A DNA stretch of 64,000 nucleotides from Paramoeba atlantica (taxonomy: Eukaryota; Discosea), in the NCBI GenBank assembly GCA_977017575.1, contig CDRNVI010000044.1:744001-808000 (forward strand), written 5' to 3'. The notes beneath the pieces were generated by a model. It was not told the DNA's origin. It saw only the letters and a program-made list of their open reading frames with translations, and did no database searches. Below are positions 46,915 through 56,127 of the stretch, one piece after another; the stretch's first letter is position 1; the number at the start of each line of letters is the position of its first letter. Made by a program: the position numbers and the translations under genes.

Positions 46915-47049
46915 ACGTCTATTGTTGGCAATCATCTACTGTTGGCAAACTAATAAAATCACCTATTGTTGGAAATCGGTTATTGTTGACATTTAATTAA
47001 TTTAGATTTTTTTGACCCATTGCCAACAATAGACGAGCCCCCCCTTTAT
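46899..47049. mobile_element. 151-bp MITE-like element with inverted ends
   Basis: The left arm 46899-46932 (ATAAAGGGGGG...TCTATTGTTGGCAAT) and right arm 47019-47049 (ATTGCCAACAATAGACGAGC...TTTAT) are inverted repeats of about 31-34 bases. The interior holds further imperfect copies of CTATTGTTGGCAA. It ends 18 bases before the ATG of the FHA-like gene. Confidence 0.7.
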
Positions 47050-47159
47050 AAAAAAGAAAAGAAAGTATTTGCTCTCAGAAGATGTGTAGCGCTGCTAGAG
47101 TATCAGAGACTTCTTTTAATCGTCAGGGAGATAGAATTTCACTAATTAGTGACGCTTTG

Positions 47160-47330
47160 AAAAATACTGTCACCCCCCCCTTTAAACTTCCGCCGGTTTC
47201 GGTACTTTTGGAAGTATAAACGGGGGGTCTCACTTTCGGAAGTATAAAGGGGGGGGGTCTGATTTTTTGAAAAATCCGCGAAACGAATATTTTTGAAAAA
47301 GGGGCAAAAAAAATGCGCCGCTTAGCGGCG
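47160..47330. repeat. G/C-run element fragment with GCGCCGC hairpin
   Basis: CACCCCCCCCTTTAAACTTC on the left, then GGAAGTATAAAGGGGGGGGG twice, then the hairpin GCGCCGCTTAGCGGCGC (47311-47327). The same components occur in the same association at 48517-48660. Confidence 0.6.
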
Positions 47331-47759
47331 CTCGTTTCCTATTATTCTAGCTAAAAATCAATGTTTTGATGTTCATACGCTCGTTGGCGCAGAGATACAG
47401 CCCTTGATGCGACAGCCGATATCATCGGCACAATCCGTAATGACGGATGTCGCACCAAGGGGATTAGCACGGACTATGTCGGTAGAGGGGGTCCAGGTAA
47501 CTCGCCCTCTCTTTACGCAGCCGGAGGGGCGCACTGCAACCGACCGCTGCCTCGCGATAAGACGAGGCAGAGCCACGCCCAGTGGTCCTCAAGGGAGGCC
47601 ACCATGGCGCATGGCTCCCCGGGAAGGAAAGGGCGCGAAGGGAAGAAAGCCGGGGAGGGAAGAAAACTCACTCAAAGAGTGAGCCGGGGAGGGGTGATGG
47701 GGTGGAAGCACGTCCGCTACTTCGCCGAGAAAGAGGGACAGTTTCGGCCTTAGTGCCGG

Positions 47760-47801
47760 CCGGCAACGGGCATATAACAGTAAGACTATGCCCGTTGCCG
47801 G
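47760..47801 (-). ncRNA. Perfect 15-bp hairpin in SL-like copy B
   Basis: CCGGCAACGGGCATA pairs completely with TATGCCCGTTGCCGG around a 12-base loop. It corresponds to the hairpins of copies A and C. Confidence 0.7.
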
Positions 47802-47833
47802 GGAAAGAAAAGATGAACTAAAGGAAAATGTAC

Positions 47834-47856
47834 CAACAAGGTACAGAAACTGTATC
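47834..47856 (-). ncRNA. Truncated spliced-leader exon with 5' splice donor (copy B)
   Basis: The minus strand reads GATACAGTTTCTGTACC then TTGTTG, followed by GTACATTTTCC, as in copy A. The first ~16 bases of a standard 39-nt leader are missing. Confidence 0.65.
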
Positions 47857-47859
47857 TTT

Positions 47860-48510
47860 ATCCAATCTCCAAACATGCAGGGCATAATGTTGGCTTCCGT
47901 GTTCCTCTTGCACACAATCAACATACGCTGTTTATTACGCTGTAGTGAATACGTGTCGGGACGATCTACCATTAGAAGCTTCATGGGACAGTCTTTGAAA
48001 CGAGGTACATTCGCCTTTGCTGCAGCAGGCGCATGTCCGCGCTAGCTGTCATCCCGCCCAGTTCGCTAAGGAGGAGTTCGTTAATTTTTTCGCATCTCGA
48101 CATGTTTGTTCTTGTGCAAACCCCATCGCGCTTGCAACTACGATAGATTTACTTTTTTCTGGAAAAATCCGACACCATTTTTCCGGATGGAGCGGATGGT
48201 TCGAGATCAGACGCCGTACTTCTCGCTTATTTGTGGAGCACTTCTACTCGAATGAGACACATTCAACTTCTCCTACATTGTTGGGTTCTTTCCTCCCTGG
48301 GGTAAACCGACGGACACAGGTAATGTCGCAGGCTCCGCGCTTGAAACCACTATTTCGTTGGGAGGCCGAACGCGATGAAGAGGGGGATAAAGCTTAACCC
48401 ACTGCGAGTATTGACATGGGAAAAAATACGGCAAATAATTTAAATGTATATCTAGCAATATGTCTACACACACCTCTAACGTTTAATATAAAAAAAAGTA
48501 GAAAATTGTT
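47860..48510. other. Gene-free stretch
   Basis: About 650 bases upstream of SL-like copy B on its strand. Open frames exist on both strands (for example 48017-48397 plus), but none shows a family feature. Confidence 0.45.
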
Positions 48511-48513
48511 ATT

Positions 48514-48660
48514 AAAAAAAACTGCGCCGCGAAGCGGCGCAGTTTTTTTGGGACCGGAAGTATAAAGGGAGGGGGCTGATTTTTCATCTGGATGAAAACG
48601 GAAGTATAAAGGGGGGGTTGACCCCCCTGAAGTATAAAGGGGGGGGGTGACAATAAACCC
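48514..48660. repeat. Hairpin with flanking A/T runs plus G-run repeats
   Basis: AAAAAAACTGCGCCGC, GAA and GCGGCGCAGTTTTTTT form a perfect 16-bp stem with a three-base loop (48514-48548). It is followed by three copies of GAAGTATAAAGGGGGGG. It looks like a bacterial intrinsic terminator in outline but is eukaryotic repeat DNA here. Confidence 0.7.
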
Positions 48661-48689
48661 CCCGCAACGAATAAGTCACCCCCCTCTTT

Positions 48690-49360
48690 TTTTTGTACAA
48701 CGAGGCTTAGGGGGGTTGCGGCACCACTTTTTCGTTCAAAATTTTGAGATCTGCACGTTCCCGCTGTTTTTAGACCTCTTCACAGATAACAAATTAAAAC
48801 TCATTTTTTTAACGACGTTTTTACATAGTCATGCCAATATTACCCAAAAAATCTCATGTTCCTCGACCAGGGGGGGAAGGGGGTCAACATGAAAATGGTG
48901 TCACAGATCTTCGCTAGGGGAACGAGCTCTCTCGATTGCAACAAAAATGATCAAAAACAGATAACAAACATTCAATTTGTCACGTGGTGGAATATTTGTC
49001 TTTGATTGGTTCTTTCTTGAAACGGTGATAAATCACCTTTTTTAAGCTGTCCCCTTTAGTTTTTGCTTGAAGGGGCCTAAGGGGGTTAAGATATCATTTT
49101 CTCGTTCAAAATTCTGAGATCTACACGTTCCCACCATTTTTAGATCATTTTAGAAACTGAAGAAGAAAATTGTTTTTAGGTTTGATTTTTTTGCATCGTC
49201 ATACCACACTAATTTAGGAAAACAAACACTCCGCGGCCAGGGGGCACAAGTGGGTCAATATTAAAAAATAGCGGCAAAGATCTTTGCTAGGAGAACGAGA
49301 TCTCTCGTTTGCAACAAAAATCAGCAAAAACGGACAAAAATAATTAGAATTCTCATGGGA
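48690..49360. repeat. Pair of diverged ~290-bp direct repeats
   Basis: 48700-48990 and 49070-49360 share the same order of blocks: TTCTCGTTCAAAATT(C/T)TGAG, ATCTRCACGTTCCC, CGNCCAGGGGG, GATCTTYGCTAGGRGAACGA and GCAACAAAAAT. Identity looks near 70%, so the duplication is old. Confidence 0.65.
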
Positions 49361-50124
49361 GGAGAAGATATAATTTGTTAAAGTGTGAGAAATTGGCCTC
49401 TTGAAAAATGTGAAGAAAGTGATAATCCATCTATCGGATGCACGCATTTGAGAGCCTTGGTTTCATGCTATAACGCGCATAGTCTTTATGTTGGGAACAG
49501 CAAAATGCAACAAAAATGAGCTCAAACGGACACTTGGCTGAAAAGTTAGAGGGGGGTGACTTTTCGCTGTGGGGGGTTTATATACTGAATAAATGAGTCG
49601 TAAGTGAAAGTGATATTTATTGAAATTATTATGGTCAGATATTGCAAGATGTGGGTCGGTCCAACCGGGCAAGTGTTGGACACAGCAAGCCCTCATAATA
49701 TTACATGTGAAACAATTGTAGCACAACATTATGAGATCTGACGGTGTCAAAATACGTTGGCGCAATATTGGAGAAAATATTTCTCCAACTTTAATAGTAT
49801 TTCAATTATTACGAGCAAGTACACGAATGATCAAGAGATTAGTTTCTGTTAGTTCTAACCCTCACAGAAACATATCCCTTAGAAGACAATCCCGCGAGGC
49901 ATTGTAACATTATATATTTGTATGTGCATTTTCCTTTCATATTCATCTAAGCGTTCAAATTATAGAGACACGTTTTTATGATGGCACAGATCGTTGGTTT
50001 TCAACCTCGTATCTTGAGACGCATCTTTTCATAGTTTGGTACACGCAATGGGCCTTTCGGCAATTGGAATATCAATGACTTGCCTCAAATTTCTTTCAAA
50101 CGTTGTGATACAGGGATTCCGTGT
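49361..50124. other. Gene-free stretch
   Basis: About 760 bases. A GAGGGGGGTGACTTTTCGC motif near 49550 is one more relic of the G-run repeat family. Nothing else recognised. Confidence 0.5.
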
Positions 50125-51588
50125 CTATTCACGTACTAAAATATAGGGAGTATTTGTATTAGTTCGTTTTTCTTGGCTATTCGCAAATAATTTTTTCCGT
50201 GCGTGCGAAAAAAGTGAACGTATCTTTCTATAGCAAGCAATAACACATAGCACTAGTTCACTCTGCTGACAATGATTCACGATTTTCCAAAACGAATCCT
50301 TCTTTAGTAGTATGTAGCCTACCATAATTACTCTCATTTGAAGGTGCTCTCCTCTCTCTCGCCCTACAAAATTCTTTGAACCAAAGAAGTCGTATATTTC
50401 ATAAACATATTGCAATCTCCTGGAACGACACATAAAGTTTGACCTCATGAAAACATCACTTTGGGTAACACTAGAAGATCGCGCGTCTAGGGCGTCAACA
50501 GAAATGATCGACGAAGCAGAACCTTCTAGGAACTGAAAAAAATCTTTCCGACGAGTGTCCGAACAGAGCCAGACAATAACAATCTGTAACGCTATGTGAA
50601 GATGATAAGTGAGTTCAGAGGTAATTATCTTGCATTTATCATCGTAGTTAATCGCGTCCTTATATTTCACCTGATGATGTTGCCTTGCTGAACAGAAAGA
50701 GTTGGTTGGCGTTGCCTCACCTGTTAGACGTTTCTCCTCTGCTAGAACGTGTTGTATAAAACCTAAGGAAACTTCCTGTAGTTGATCATGACGGAAGTCG
50801 AAAAATACGTCTTTTAGCCGACCAAACTCGGAAGGTGACAAATGCCGTCTGTGTTTTTCATTCAATGCCTTTTGTGTGTCAAAATAATGTGTCGGATCAA
50901 AGTGAATGCATTCTCGGAGACAACGAGCTGTGCGAAGGGTGAGCGTACTTCGGAGAAGTGGATGGACAGCACTAAACGGAGTCCAACAGGAACATGTAAT
51001 TAAGCTATCAATTTTCAGAATAGTCTCTCGTATGACATCGACTAGTTCAAATTCCTTAATCCCCACAAGGTTAAGCAAAATCTGAAATAGGTGGGCTAGA
51101 TGCTCAACAGCTTCAACAGGAGGATACATTCCGGGAGCATTAGTAGTAGAAACGGAGTCCATATAAACTTTTGCGTTTGCACCAGGGATACATGTTTCAT
51201 GCGCTGCTGAATTATCCAGTGTTCCGTTGCGCAATCTTTTTTCATTAATGTAGATGTATATGCCAAGCATCATAGTCGCACCAAACACAAGCATTGTAGC
51301 CTCCTCTACGCGTTGATTTGCTGGAAAAGGCTTTTCGAAGAATGTGCTGAGTGTGAGCGGTACAGAGAGTCTACCGTCCACGCACTGAATAATAAACAGA
51401 GGTTCCTCGACAAAAATATATGCCAGAACTTCCGAAATTATGCTTTCTAGGTGGTTTTGCTCAAGACATAAACAAAACAAAGACCATACTGATATTGCTT
51501 GAGAAAGATTCGGTGATACATTCGACCACATGCGCTTTAAATCTCCAAGTCGCGCAAAGCGTCGATCGACAATGTGGCTATCGATCAT
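50125..51588 (-). CDS. Unrecognised helical protein
   Basis: 487 residues from the first in-frame ATG at 51588 (MIDSHIVDRRFARLGDLKRM). The frame is open for ~45 further codons upstream (hydrophobic, LKLFLLPLHTITVTFIL) without an ATG. It is almost entirely helical, with a possible membrane-compatible segment ATMLVFGATMMLGIYIYINE (~100-125). Residues ~155-360 may form a helical-repeat domain (HLAHLFQILLNLVGIKEFEL), and the tail is Lys/Arg-rich. No domain is recognised. It lies directly downstream of PDH E1 alpha. Confidence 0.6.
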   Translation of the reverse strand: MIDSHIVDRRFARLGDLKRMWSNVSPNLSQAISVWSLFCLCLEQNHLESIISEVLAYIFVEEPLFIIQCVDGRLSVPLTLSTFFEKPFPANQRVEEATMLVFGATMMLGIYIYINEKRLRNGTLDNSAAHETCIPGANAKVYMDSVSTTNAPGMYPPVEAVEHLAHLFQILLNLVGIKEFELVDVIRETILKIDSLITCSCWTPFSAVHPLLRSTLTLRTARCLRECIHFDPTHYFDTQKALNEKHRRHLSPSEFGRLKDVFFDFRHDQLQEVSLGFIQHVLAEEKRLTGEATPTNSFCSARQHHQVKYKDAINYDDKCKIITSELTYHLHIALQIVIVWLCSDTRRKDFFQFLEGSASSIISVDALDARSSSVTQSDVFMRSNFMCRSRRLQYVYEIYDFFGSKNFVGRERGEHLQMRVIMVGYILLKKDSFWKIVNHCQQSELVLCVIACYRKIRSLFSHARKKLFANSQEKRTNTNTPYILVRE

Positions 51589-52147
51589 GTCATTTGCATG
51601 GAAACGGCTGGAAAGAATGAACGTTACGGTAATGGTATGCAACGGAAGTAGAAAGAGTTTCAGCACTAGGAAATCGCATATACAGTAGTAGTTCCAAGCT
51701 AGTTGGGTAGTACTAGTCAGAGCTAACCAATGCTACACGACCAATTTGATAATAATTTTGTAATAATTTTATATAAAAAAACGAGGACATTTTTGCATAA
51801 ATACAAATACTATGTAAGTGCATACGTTTTTTTACATGTGTAACATGTACACATACTAAGTACCATAGGACCGTACTACAGGTTCTACAGGTACGCTATA
51901 CGAATCATAGAGGAGCATCAATGCGTAATGCATTCAGGTATATCTCCAATACACAATGTGTATGTCCCCCCAGCATACATATCCTCTTACCTTTATAGGC
52001 ACGTCTCAAATGTATTAACAATTATATTAACAATTTATATTAACAATTATATATTTTATTATATTAACAATTTCCCACATGAGCAAAATTTGAGCTGTAT
52101 GGGACTTGTGAGCTTATTGAATGCATGTCATTCGTTGAAGAATACCT
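51589..52147. other. Intergenic spacer with AT-rich short repeats
   Basis: About 560 bases. Four imperfect copies of TATTAACAATTATA lie at about 52010-52070. Otherwise nothing recognised. Confidence 0.5.
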
Positions 52148-53269
52148 TTAGGTGTCCGTTTCGAGTTCAGAAAGCTGCACCCTTGCGCCGGCGTCCGCCT
52201 GCGCATATTCTTCAGCTATTGCTTCCCTGACATGGGATTCTATTTTATCAAATCCTTCTGAGGTGACCAGGGTGTCCGCAACAAGGTGCTTCTTGAGTCG
52301 TTCAATACAGTCTTGGCTTCGTCGTATGTCCCGCACCTCAGATTTCGAACGGTAGGTAGTACCCGGGTCGGACATGGAGTGTCCTGAATACCGGTAACAT
52401 TTCAGCTCTAACAACACGGGACCATTCCCCTTAAGTGCCCAGTCCCTAGCCCATCTTGTTGCAGCTCGCACACTGAAAACATCCATGCCGTCGACTTGAA
52501 CGCCTGGAAACGATCGGCACTGTGTGTAAATTTGAGCGTTCGCACTATGACCCTCAAGCGGAGTACCCATGGAGAATTGGTTATTTTCACATATGAAAAG
52601 ACAAGGTAGTTTCCACAATGCCGCCATATTGTACGCCTCCCAGACCTGACCCTGTGTAACGGCTCCGTCGCCAAAAACGGTCACGCTTACCGCCTCCGGA
52701 CTCCTATCCTTCCATTTGTCGTATACCAAGCTTAGTGCAAGTCCGATGCCGTGCGGAACTTGAGCCCCAACTATGCCATTCGCTCCGTAATAGTTCGCTG
52801 AGACCTTACAAAGGTGCATTGAACCACCTTTTCCTTTGCAGCATCCAAAATGTTTCCCAAGCAATTCGGAGAACACCTCGAAAGCTGTGCCGCCTCGCAA
52901 CACGTGCCATGCATGGGAGCGGTATGAGGACACAAGAAGGTCGTTGTCCTTCAGCGCGGATTCCACTCCAACCGCCACACCCTCTTGTCCATTGTATAAG
53001 TGGCAAAATCCCCGTATTTTCCTTTGCTTGTAGGCAACGTCGCATGACACCTCCATTTCACGTATGTACATTGTGTTGTACAGATCATGCAGCATCGTTT
53101 CAGGAGTAGCCTCACACATGGTGGGTAATGCGAATTCCAAAGCTCTCTGAGTTTCGTTGTAAAGTTTTAAAGGTGCAAATTCAATTTCCCTGGCAGTGTT
53201 CTCACCAGTCCTCTGTATTAGAGAAGCAATCAGATGCGCAGCCTTCGAGGATGGAAATCTCGAAGCCAT
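52148..53269 (-). CDS. PDHA1: Pyruvate dehydrogenase E1 component subunit alpha, mitochondrial
   Basis: 373 residues, normal for the family. The N-terminal ~30 residues (MASRFPSSKAAHLIASLIQR) look like a mitochondrial presequence. Key motifs: FCHLYNGQEGVAVG, GGKGGSMH-type KGKGGSMHL, NGIVGAQVPHGIGLAL, the ThDP/Mg motif GDGAVTQGQVWEAYNMAALW ending in CENN, and the phosphorylation loop YRYSGHSMSDPGTTYRSKSE with the regulatory Ser positions retained. With the beta subunit it decarboxylates pyruvate and passes the acetyl group to E2. The upstream leader ends TTTTTACAGACATG, an excellent splice-acceptor context right before the start. Confidence 0.95.
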   Translation of the reverse strand: MASRFPSSKAAHLIASLIQRTGENTAREIEFAPLKLYNETQRALEFALPTMCEATPETMLHDLYNTMYIREMEVSCDVAYKQRKIRGFCHLYNGQEGVAVGVESALKDNDLLVSSYRSHAWHVLRGGTAFEVFSELLGKHFGCCKGKGGSMHLCKVSANYYGANGIVGAQVPHGIGLALSLVYDKWKDRSPEAVSVTVFGDGAVTQGQVWEAYNMAALWKLPCLFICENNQFSMGTPLEGHSANAQIYTQCRSFPGVQVDGMDVFSVRAATRWARDWALKGNGPVLLELKCYRYSGHSMSDPGTTYRSKSEVRDIRRSQDCIERLKKHLVADTLVTSEGFDKIESHVREAIAEEYAQADAGARVQLSELETDT

Positions 53270-53696
53270 GTCTGTAAAAACTGATTATCCGTGCAAGTTA
53301 CAACTCGGCGTGAAAAATCTAATCACTGGGTGGAGCGAGCGCGCTCATCTATGCAAATCAACAAAAAATAAATTTTTTAATGGGTTCTTTCTACAAAAAT
53401 AGAAATCTCTGATATACTTCCAAATAAGAATTTTACACTATTTAAATAGTTGCGGTCTTCTGGAGCTGCGTACTGTTAAAGGGGGGATAAATTGATTTCG
53501 CCGTTCCTCATAAAGACATAAGCAAAACTTTTAAAGTTCTCGGAAGCGAGTACCAGTTCGACACTTCAACTTATTTACCTTCATTTATGAAGTAAACTGC
53601 GTACCTTTTTCAGGCTGCAAATAAAAAAAAATTTATGCTTCGAAGAATTCGCTAATGAAAATCTCAAAAAAAAAATGCTGTTTCACCGAATAGATC
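53270..53696. other. Intergenic spacer
   Basis: About 430 AT-rich bases between EF-G1 and PDHA1. It contains the PDHA1 acceptor context (TTTTTACAG at about 53273-53281 on the minus strand). Otherwise nothing recognised. Confidence 0.5.
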
Positions 53697-55922
53697 TCAC
53701 AGTCTGAACGGCGTTTCGCGATCCAGTTCTTTGTTTCGACGATCAATAATCTCCTGAGCGGTGTGTACATTCATAGGTCTGTATTCTAGGAATTCCATAC
53801 TGAATGTCCCAACACCTTTTGTCAAGGAGCGCAATCTGGTAATAAATCCGAACATGGAATCCAAACTTGCTTCACCATTTAATATAGCTTCCGCAGGGCT
53901 TACGGTGGTGTCCGCCACAGTTCCGCCTCGCCTTTGAAACTCGCTCATGACTTCGGTAAACGTGTCGCCAGGTGTTGAGATTTCAACTGACATCCATGGC
54001 TCAAGAAGAGTAGGATTACATTTGGGAAAGTATTCGTCAAATAAATTTTGTGCACAAGCTCTGAAGGCAATATCAGTCGAATCAACATCGTGCGTGCTGC
54101 CACCTTCTAAAACTAGACGAAACCCCCACAGAGGTGCTCGCATCATTGGACCTTTGCCAAGGATACGCATTTCGAACTGCTTAAGAAAGCTTTTTTGTAA
54201 ATTTTCTCGAATTTCTGAATTCGGACAACGAAGTACAATGCGATTCTTTACTCCTACGTCGGATTTTAAGTCGATTTCCATTGGCTCTATAACACCTTTC
54301 ACATGTGCAAACTGGCCCTGTCCTCCTGTTTGTCGTTTATGAGTATAGTCGAAAACCATCTTTTCTTGTATAGTTTCGCGGTAGTTCACAGTTGGTCGAC
54401 CAACTATCGTGTCAATGCCGTACTCCCTGCGCAACCGTTCGAAATAAATTTCAAGATGTAATTCACCCATTCCTTCTGTGATAAGCTCACCGGTCTCCGC
54501 ATTGTTCGACACACATAATGTTGGATCTTCCCTCATAAATGCTTTCAAACGAGTTTCCATTTCATGCTTGTCGACAGACCTTTTCGGTTTAATCGTAAAA
54601 GACATTACCGGCGGAGGAACAAACATATTTTCTAATACGATATTACCAGCCCACATGGGACTTGACGGCGGAACATTTTTCACCATAGTATCACCGCTAC
54701 TTAAACCAAGTTCGCCCAGTACCGCACAAATCTCTCCGCAGCGCACTTCATCAACATTTTCGGTATGGTTGGAGTGCATACGAACAAGTTTGTGGACAGA
54801 GAAATTCTGTCCTGTTCGAACATTTCGCAGGGAATCTCCTTTACGGATCTTCCCTTGATAAACGCGAACGTGATTAGAAAGCCCTGTACTTTTGGTTTCT
54901 TCCAATTTGAACGCAAGCGCAACAAGAGGTTTTTCGTCATCATTCGCAAGCTCAACGCGTTCTCCCCTTACGCGTTGAGAAGAACCTTCATCGTCTGCAA
55001 CATCTTTGATGGTGTAGGCGCTATTTACCCTTTCCCTCGGATTCGGTAGGAACATTTCCACGGCGTCCAAGAGCTGCTGTACCCCTTTGTTTTTGTACGC
55101 CGATCCAACGAACACAGGAACAAACGTCCGATTCACGCACGTACGACGAACAGCTGCTCTTAGCTGTTCCGAACTCGGTATCTTGTCGTTTAGAAAAATA
55201 TCTTCCAGTTCAGGGTCGACTTCAGCTAATAATGTAAATAGTTCCTGTCTTTGAGAATGTACCTCTTTTGACAAGAAGTCAGGAACGTTCTCCGCACGAA
55301 GGTTTTCACCATATTTCCCTTCAAAGTAGTAAGCCTTCTCGTCCAAAATATCTACGACGCCCTCAAATTCGTGGGCAACACCTATGGGTAACTGCATCGG
55401 CGCACATCTAATGTGTAGCCTATCCCGCAACGCCTTGATTGCCTTCTCTGGGTTGGCGCCATCTCGGTCCATTTTGTTGATGAAAACCAAACGCGGTACT
55501 CCGTAGCGACGCATCTGACGGTCTACAGTAATTGTCTGACTCTGTACCCCTCCGACGGCACAAACGACCAGAACCGCGCCATCCAACACCCGTAACGCAC
55601 GTTCCACTTCGATGGTAAAGTCCACATGTCCAGGAGTATCGATGAGATTGATCGGGGTATCCTTCCAGTGACAGTGTGTCGCCGCAGAGCGTATTGTAAT
55701 CCCGCGTTCACGTTCCAGTTCCATAGAATCCATTGTAGCCCCAATTTCATCGCTTCCCTTGACCTCATGAATCGCTTTGATTTTCCCTGTATAGAACAGG
55801 ATCCGTTCAGTAAGGGTTGTCTTACCACTGTCAATGTGGGCACTGATTCCAATGTTTCGAATCTTTTGTAAACGAGCCAAATGCTGTGTAGTTAGTTTGC
55901 GAAAAAAGGAACGACTAAACAT
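53697..55922 (-). CDS. GFM1: Mitochondrial elongation factor G1
   Basis: 741 residues from the ATG at 55922 (MFSRSFFRKLTTQHLARL), a typical presequence; the frame is open 23 codons further to another ATG, which gives an unlikely Pro/Phe-rich extension. The GTPase domain has G1 AHIDSGKTT, G2 with RGITI, G3 DTPGHVDF and G4 NKMD. The phrase EVKGSDEIGATMDSMELERE is specific to the EF-G1 (GFM1) branch rather than GFM2. Domains II-V follow (GEICAVLGELGLSSGDT, GEGMGELHLEIY-like EGMGELHLEIY, and the C-terminal EFQRRGG). It catalyses GTP-driven translocation on mitochondrial ribosomes. Confidence 0.95.
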   Translation of the reverse strand: MFSRSFFRKLTTQHLARLQKIRNIGISAHIDSGKTTLTERILFYTGKIKAIHEVKGSDEIGATMDSMELERERGITIRSAATHCHWKDTPINLIDTPGHVDFTIEVERALRVLDGAVLVVCAVGGVQSQTITVDRQMRRYGVPRLVFINKMDRDGANPEKAIKALRDRLHIRCAPMQLPIGVAHEFEGVVDILDEKAYYFEGKYGENLRAENVPDFLSKEVHSQRQELFTLLAEVDPELEDIFLNDKIPSSEQLRAAVRRTCVNRTFVPVFVGSAYKNKGVQQLLDAVEMFLPNPRERVNSAYTIKDVADDEGSSQRVRGERVELANDDEKPLVALAFKLEETKSTGLSNHVRVYQGKIRKGDSLRNVRTGQNFSVHKLVRMHSNHTENVDEVRCGEICAVLGELGLSSGDTMVKNVPPSSPMWAGNIVLENMFVPPPVMSFTIKPKRSVDKHEMETRLKAFMREDPTLCVSNNAETGELITEGMGELHLEIYFERLRREYGIDTIVGRPTVNYRETIQEKMVFDYTHKRQTGGQGQFAHVKGVIEPMEIDLKSDVGVKNRIVLRCPNSEIRENLQKSFLKQFEMRILGKGPMMRAPLWGFRLVLEGGSTHDVDSTDIAFRACAQNLFDEYFPKCNPTLLEPWMSVEISTPGDTFTEVMSEFQRRGGTVADTTVSPAEAILNGEASLDSMFGFITRLRSLTKGVGTFSMEFLEYRPMNVHTAQEIIDRRNKELDRETPFRL

Positions 55923-56127
55923 ATTTGGAAAAAATGGTAAAAATGATGGTAAAAAGCGTTTTTGCGGGAAGGTGCGTGGAAGTTTGAGCACACAAGGTGG
56001 AAAGGTTCTATCATAGTATCGTAATACATATAAAATCTATGGAACGAACCACAGTCGTACCGATTCCTCCGTATTAGCATTATCCCTAATCCCCTATGTA
56101 TTTCACACTGGCAGGCCAGGCAAGTTT

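Larger units (their letters stand above)
47363..47859 (-). repeat. Dispersed spliced-leader-headed repeat, copy B
   Basis: 497 bases on the minus strand, nearly identical to copy A without its internal duplication. The head at 47859 reads AAAGATACAG and continues through the SL-like exon to the donor GTAC at about 47833. A perfect 15-bp hairpin lies at 47801-47760. The tail at 47376-47363 is ATGAACATCAAAAC. Its orientation is the same as the host array. Sequence upstream of the head is unrelated to that of copy A. Confidence 0.75.

Noticed and set aside
47953-48397. Plus-strand frames near 47.9-48.4 kb
   Set aside because: No domain, no conserved motif, wrong strand for the array.
48514-48548. 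Rho-independent terminator appearance (GC hairpin plus T run)
   Set aside because: Context is eukaryotic; the hairpin recurs as part of a repeat family and the A/T runs are symmetrical.
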